Assembly (NCBI GenBank): GCA_035574275.1
Contig: DATLYY010000046.1
Coordinates: 1-36,935, forward strand
From: Verrucomicrobiia bacterium
Lineage (GTDB): Bacteria; Zixibacteria; MSB-5A5; DSPP01
Direction of reading: 5' to 3'
DNA: 36,935 nt
Below, piece by piece: positions 35,236-36,935 of the stretch. The position numbers were made by a program, and so were the translations under genes. The notes beneath the pieces were generated by a model. The model saw only the letters and a program-made list of their open reading frames with translations, had not been told where the DNA came from and did not search any database. Positions within the stretch are counted from its first letter, which is position 1. Each line of letters starts with the position of its first letter.

Positions 35236-36935
35236 AGAAACTTTTCTTCTTTGCGGCCTTATCCCTTTTTGCCGTTTCGAAAAGCGGAGCGGAAGAACTT
35301 ATTATCCGCGTTGTTTATCCGGAGACGATGCAGGTGCTTCCCCCCATCGATTCCAACTTCATTTTCGGCTATGCCACGCCCGGCGCGAAACTAACCATTA
35401 ACGGAACGCCCGTCGAGGTATACAAAACCGGCGGGTTTCTGGCCTTTCTGCCGGTGGCGGAGGGGAATTTTTACTACCGTCTTGAAGCGGAAAAAAACGG
35501 CCAGAAGGTGGCTTTTGACTGGCCGGTTTTCGTCACCCCCAAGCCCCGGTCGATTCCGCGCGACAGCCTGGCCATCCGTTTCGGCTCGGCAATCCCTTCC
35601 GATTCAATTTTCACCTATCCCGGGGAGCTGGTCATTCTCTCCTTTTCCGGCACGCCGGGGCTTTCCGCTTTTTTCGTGGTGGATGGGCTGGAAGGGGAGT
35701 TTCCAATGGTCGAGACGGTCATGCCCACGGGCGGCGCCAACCGGGGAAACGGGGGAAACAATCTATTTATCCAAGAAATGCTGCCGGAATCGACCGGCTC
35801 CGGCTTTTATACCGGCGTTTTGCGAGTGCCCGACAAGCGGCTTTTGTCCGCAAGAATCACGGTCTACCTGACCAAAAACGATACCGGCTGCGTGGTTCCG
35901 GAGAAAGTGGTCCGGATCCCCCCTCCCATAGTCGGCGGCGCATCCGTCAGCCGCTGCGCGGCGGAAACCCTGCGGGCCGTGCTAACGGTCTGGGACCCGG
36001 CGGTGCCGCGGGTCGTTGAACTGGATGACTCCGTATCCGTTCTGCGCAGCGCACCCAACGCCGGGTACGTCGCCATCTTCCAGCCGCAGGGGATCCGGGC
36101 CTACCTGACGACCCGCATCGGCCGCTACGTCAAGCTCAAACTGGCGGAGACGCAATCGGTCTGGGCGCCGGACACGCTCGTAACCTTTCTTCCCCCGGGC
36201 AGCATCATTCCGCCCGGTTCGATTTCCTATCTCCGCACAACCGACAGCACGAAATGGGTGAAAGTCACTTTCACCGCTTCGCGCAAGATGGCTTTTCGGG
36301 TGGAGGAGGACCCGGTCTTGGAGCGGCTTTCGGTGTTCATTTTCGGCGCGGTGACCCGGGCGGACTGGATTCGCTACGACAACGCCACCGATTTGGTCAA
36401 AAACATCCGCTGGTCGCAGCCGGAGTCGGACATTTTCCGGGCGGACATCGACTTGAATTCGAAGGCGCTTTGGGGGTACGACGCCTACTTTGAGGGAAAC
36501 AATCTGGTGCTTTTGGTCAAGAAACCGCCCGGGCGGGGGGCCTGGATGAAGGGGCTGACCATCGCCGTGGACGCCGGACATATGAATACTCCGACCGAAA
36601 CGGGAGCCAAGGGGCCGACCGGGCTCGAAGAGCGGGAGGCGAATTTGTGGATTGCTTTGGAGCTGGCCAAAATCCTTGAGAAACGGGGGGCGGAGGTGGT
36701 GATGACCCGCAGGGGGACGGAAGCGGTGGCGCTGTATGACCGGCCGCAAATCGCCAAAGCGGCGGAGGCGGATTTGTTCGTCTCCATTCACAACAACGCC
36801 CATCCGGACGGCACGAATCCCTTCGTCACCAACGGCACCTCGGTTTATTACTACCACGTCCACTCGCAGGATCTGGCCCGAAGCGTTCAGCGGCGGTTAT
36901 TAAAGGCCACCGGGCTCAAGGATTTGGGGCTTTAT
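35232..36935 (+). CDS. N-acetylmuramoyl-L-alanine amidase (Amidase_3), 3' end cut
   Basis: The reading frame is open from ATG 35232 to the window edge (568 codons), so no stop is seen. A signal peptide (KKLFFFAALSLFAVSKSG) is followed by about 400 residues of beta-rich sequence. The first stretch resembles a bacterial Ig/amidase N-terminal module ('PPIDSNFIFGYATPGAKLTING'). The catalytic domain starts near residue 440 with LTIAVDAGH (the zinc His). A Glu in LEEREANLWIALELA and a second His in SIHNNAHP follow. The enzyme removes stem peptides from glycan strands in the periplasm. Its ATG overlaps the epimerase stop (ATGA), so it shares the recycling operon. Confidence 0.9.
   Translation, partial: MKKLFFFAALSLFAVSKSGAEELIIRVVYPETMQVLPPIDSNFIFGYATPGAKLTINGTPVEVYKTGGFLAFLPVAEGNFYYRLEAEKNGQKVAFDWPVFVTPKPRSIPRDSLAIRFGSAIPSDSIFTYPGELVILSFSGTPGLSAFFVVDGLEGEFPMVETVMPTGGANRGNGGNNLFIQEMLPESTGSGFYTGVLRVPDKRLLSARITVYLTKNDTGCVVPEKVVRIPPPIVGGASVSRCAAETLRAVLTVWDPAVPRVVELDDSVSVLRSAPNAGYVAIFQPQGIRAYLTTRIGRYVKLKLAETQSVWAPDTLVTFLPPGSIIPPGSISYLRTTDSTKWVKVTFTASRKMAFRVEEDPVLERLSVFIFGAVTRADWIRYDNATDLVKNIRWSQPESDIFRADIDLNSKALWGYDAYFEGNNLVLLVKKPPGRGAWMKGLTIAVDAGHMNTPTETGAKGPTGLEEREANLWIALELAKILEKRGAEVVMTRRGTEAVALYDRPQIAKAAEADLFVSIHNNAHPDGTNPFVTNGTSVYYYHVHSQDLARSVQRRLLKATGLKDLGLY

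Overview
The window reads as chromosomal DNA of a Gram-negative, GC-rich bacterium. Outer-membrane biogenesis genes (lolA, bamD), two GWxTD-domain secreted proteins, a dockerin-like C-terminus on a secreted beta-propeller, a split transketolase and dense packing with 1-4 base start/stop overlaps together suggest an uncultivated lineage of the FCB superphylum (Zixibacteria-like). That assignment is inference; no rRNA is present.

Layout. The first 80 bases hold the start of an AAA/RecF-like ATPase (minus), followed by a tRNA-Phe(GAA) gene whose acceptor stem does not pair properly. A minus-strand operon follows (5487 to 450): ligA, an AI-2E-type permease, a YihY/BrkB membrane protein and a D-Ala-D-Ala carboxypeptidase. 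Bases 5772-10755 (plus) hold a compact trehalose/osmoadaptation operon: GT20 trehalose-6-phosphate synthase, an MscS-type membrane protein, a duplicated DUF5752-like protein, a TreT-like GT4 and an OtsB-like phosphatase. Two tandem GWxTD genes (minus) run head-on into it and are divergent from a secreted six-Asp-box/dockerin protein. Then come ftsK-lolA-lytic transglycosylase-bamD-nadD, a predicted outer-membrane barrel protein, a convergent PglC-like sugar transferase, a 63-aa membrane/coiled-coil protein with its own terminator, polA-coaE, and a split transketolase with promoter, CRP-like palindrome and terminator. The right end (27886 onward) is a tightly overlapped operon: CPBP protease, aminotransferase, DacB, alanine racemase, NlpC/P60 hydrolase, LD-carboxypeptidase, L-Ala-D/L-Glu epimerase and an N-acetylmuramoyl-L-alanine amidase cut by the window edge.

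How the genes work together. The trehalose operon couples two chemically different ways of making trehalose (GT20 plus phosphatase, and GT4 TreT) with a putative tension-sensing membrane protein and an uncharacterised tandem-repeat protein. It is the best candidate for an undescribed functional module. The right-hand operon groups most steps of peptidoglycan peptide trimming and recycling (amidase, DD- and LD-carboxypeptidases, gamma-D-Glu-diamino acid endopeptidase, epimerase) with D-Ala supply.

Other notable points are a probable AUA start codon for coaE, -10 elements that abut start codons (leaderless transcripts), competing hairpins in the otsA leader, and the mismatched tRNA-Phe. No CRISPR array, insertion sequence or complete phage module was seen.
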